Shown here: positions 33,363 through 33,983 of the stretch, in pieces
Numbering within the stretch: position 1 is the first letter of the stretch
Layout of the letters: every line of letters starts with the position of its first letter
Source: an uncultured Cellulomonas sp.
Lineage (GTDB): Bacteria > Actinomycetota > Actinomycetes > Actinomycetales > Cellulomonadaceae
Direction of reading: 5' to 3'
DNA: 33,983 bases
NCBI RefSeq assembly: GCF_947494015.1
Contig: NZ_CANLTL010000023.1
Location: 1-33,983, forward strand
Notes under the pieces: generated by a model
Database searches by the model: none
What the model was told of the DNA's origin: nothing
What the model saw: only the letters and a program-made list of their open reading frames with translations
Position numbers and translations under genes: made by a program

Positions 33363-33902
33363 GTGTCGCAGCCACTCGTCGTCCCCGTGATCACCGGGCC
33401 ATCCGTCATCCTTCGCCCGTTCCAGACCAGCGACGTGGAGGCGGTGCTCGATGCGACGACGGATCCGCTGATTCCCCTGATCACCAGCGTCCCGGACATC
33501 GCGGACAGCGAGCTCGCTGCCGCCTTCGTGAGGCGCCAGCATGAACGGGCAACTATGGGCGTGGGCTACTCGTTCGCGGTGGAATCTAGGGCGGTGTGCG
33601 TGGGGCAAATCGGTCTCTGGCTTCGCGACCTCGACCAAGGACGGGCCACGATCGGCTACTGGATCCGGCCCAGCAGTCGCCGCTGCGGTCACGCGACTCA
33701 CGCACTGGGCGCCTTGACGCGGTGGGCGTGGAACCTGCCGGAAGTGCACCGGCTCCAGCTGTACATCGAGCCGCACAACGTCGGGTCGTGGCGCGCCGCC
33801 GAGCGTGTCGGGTACGCGCGTGAGGGGCTTCTCCGCTCTTGGGAGGTCGTGGGAGACGAGCGTCGAGACATGTTCATGTACGGAGTCACGCGGCAGCACT
33901 GA
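33363..33902 (+). CDS. GNAT family N-acetyltransferase (RimJ/RimL-like)
   Basis: This 179-residue protein starts at GTG 33363 (VSQPLVVPVITGPSVILRPFQTSDV); the upstream extension of the frame overlaps the previous gene and lacks support. RimJ/RimL-type features are visible: the N-terminal VILRPFQTSDVEAV, GQIGLWLRDLDQGRATIGYWIRPSSRRCGHATHALGAL (acetyl-CoA loop region) and LQLYIEPHNVGSWRAAERVGYAREGLLRSWEVVGDERRDMFMYG. The Arg-Arg-Cys-Gly-His-Ala loop is a variant of the more usual R-G-x-G-x-A. Members acetylate ribosomal proteins or small molecules; the target is unknown. Confidence 0.92.
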   Translation: MSQPLVVPVITGPSVILRPFQTSDVEAVLDATTDPLIPLITSVPDIADSELAAAFVRRQHERATMGVGYSFAVESRAVCVGQIGLWLRDLDQGRATIGYWIRPSSRRCGHATHALGALTRWAWNLPEVHRLQLYIEPHNVGSWRAAERVGYAREGLLRSWEVVGDERRDMFMYGVTRQH

Positions 33903-33938
33903 GGGCGGGTCTGCTGCACGGATAGGTGACAGTGGTTC

Positions 33939-33983
33939 TCAGGCGGCGAGTGCGACCTGAGGGGTCATGATGGCCTCGAATTC
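33939..33983 (-). CDS. Probable IS transposase C-terminus (partial)
   Basis: A minus-strand frame enters from the right edge and encodes EFEAIMTPQVALAA followed by TGA. This tail resembles the C-terminus of actinobacterial IS3-family OrfB transposases (x-EFEAIMT-x-AA). The sequence beyond the stop (GTCACCTATCCGTGCAGCAG on the minus strand) fits an insertion-sequence end as I recall it. With only 14 codons the call is tentative. If correct, an insertion sequence borders the accessory region on the right. Confidence 0.45.
   Translation of the reverse strand, partial: EFEAIMTPQVALAA

Noticed and set aside
1-33983. tRNA, rRNA, CRISPR array, phage integrase
   Set aside because: No regularly spaced repeats of CRISPR type, no cloverleaf with a GGTTCGA-type T arm, and no recombinase motif were seen on either strand by eye.
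33978-33983. Window ends in GAATTC (EcoRI site), as in a cloned fragment
   Set aside because: The left end carries no such site, and GAATTC reads naturally as Glu-Phe of the partial minus-strand frame, so chance is sufficient.

Overview
The window is very GC-rich actinobacterial DNA. The gene content fits a plant-polysaccharide-degrading Micrococcales member of the Cellulomonas / Cellulosimicrobium / Isoptericola type: CUT1 sugar transporters without their own ATPase, LacI regulators, a giant SLH-anchored xylanase, F420/FMN split-barrel and CDGSH proteins, and a FurA-catalase pair. The taxon is an inference from gene families and base composition; there is no rRNA marker and I see no tRNA or CRISPR.

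Region 1 (1-9,910) is a xylan-utilisation locus. On the minus strand lie lacI, an acetylxylan/acetyl-ester esterase and the start of a probable cytoplasmic GH10 xylanase. Divergently, on the plus strand, lie a lipoprotein sugar-binding protein, two permeases, a GH3 glycosidase and a GH43 glycosidase. None of the enzymes in this cluster has a signal peptide, so the locus imports acetylated xylo-oligosaccharides and finishes their breakdown inside the cell. A 13-bp motif (AAAACGTTATCGA) in the lacI/transporter divergent region recurs about 90 bp upstream of the large secreted xylanase gene (11,460-15,809, minus), overlapping its predicted -35 box. This ties the extracellular and intracellular steps into one likely LacI regulon. 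The xylanase combines CBM22, a CE4 deacetylase, CBM22, GH10, CBM9-like modules and three SLH-type repeats.

Region 2 (10,060-22,502) is mostly housekeeping or accessory genes: a split-barrel oxidoreductase, a RibD/DHFR-like reductase, a DUF2510 membrane protein, a CDGSH iron-sulfur protein divergent from a haem-oxygenase-like diiron-type protein, a secreted beta-propeller, a TauE/SafE exporter, and fur-katA preceded by a three-arm inverted/direct repeat.

Region 3 (22,628-28,486) holds a secreted GH55-like beta-helix glucanase with a CelR-like palindrome in front of it, convergent with a second LacI regulator. These are flanked by two copies of a 133-bp methyltransferase-derived direct repeat. 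The methyltransferase has two compensating frameshifts. An allophanate-hydrolase gene is cut off exactly at the repeat and is also frameshifted by a 19-bp tandem duplication.

Region 4 (28,487-33,983) is an accessory stretch of small unrelated genes, nearly all on the plus strand: hypotheticals, a zinc-ribbon miniprotein, a lipoprotein, two GNAT acetyltransferases and a frameshifted SDR. Most are separated by a short dispersed intergenic motif (consensus GCGGCAYGNGCG). The layout resembles a cassette array, though no integrase or canonical attC core is visible. The window ends in what looks like the 3' end of an IS transposase gene.
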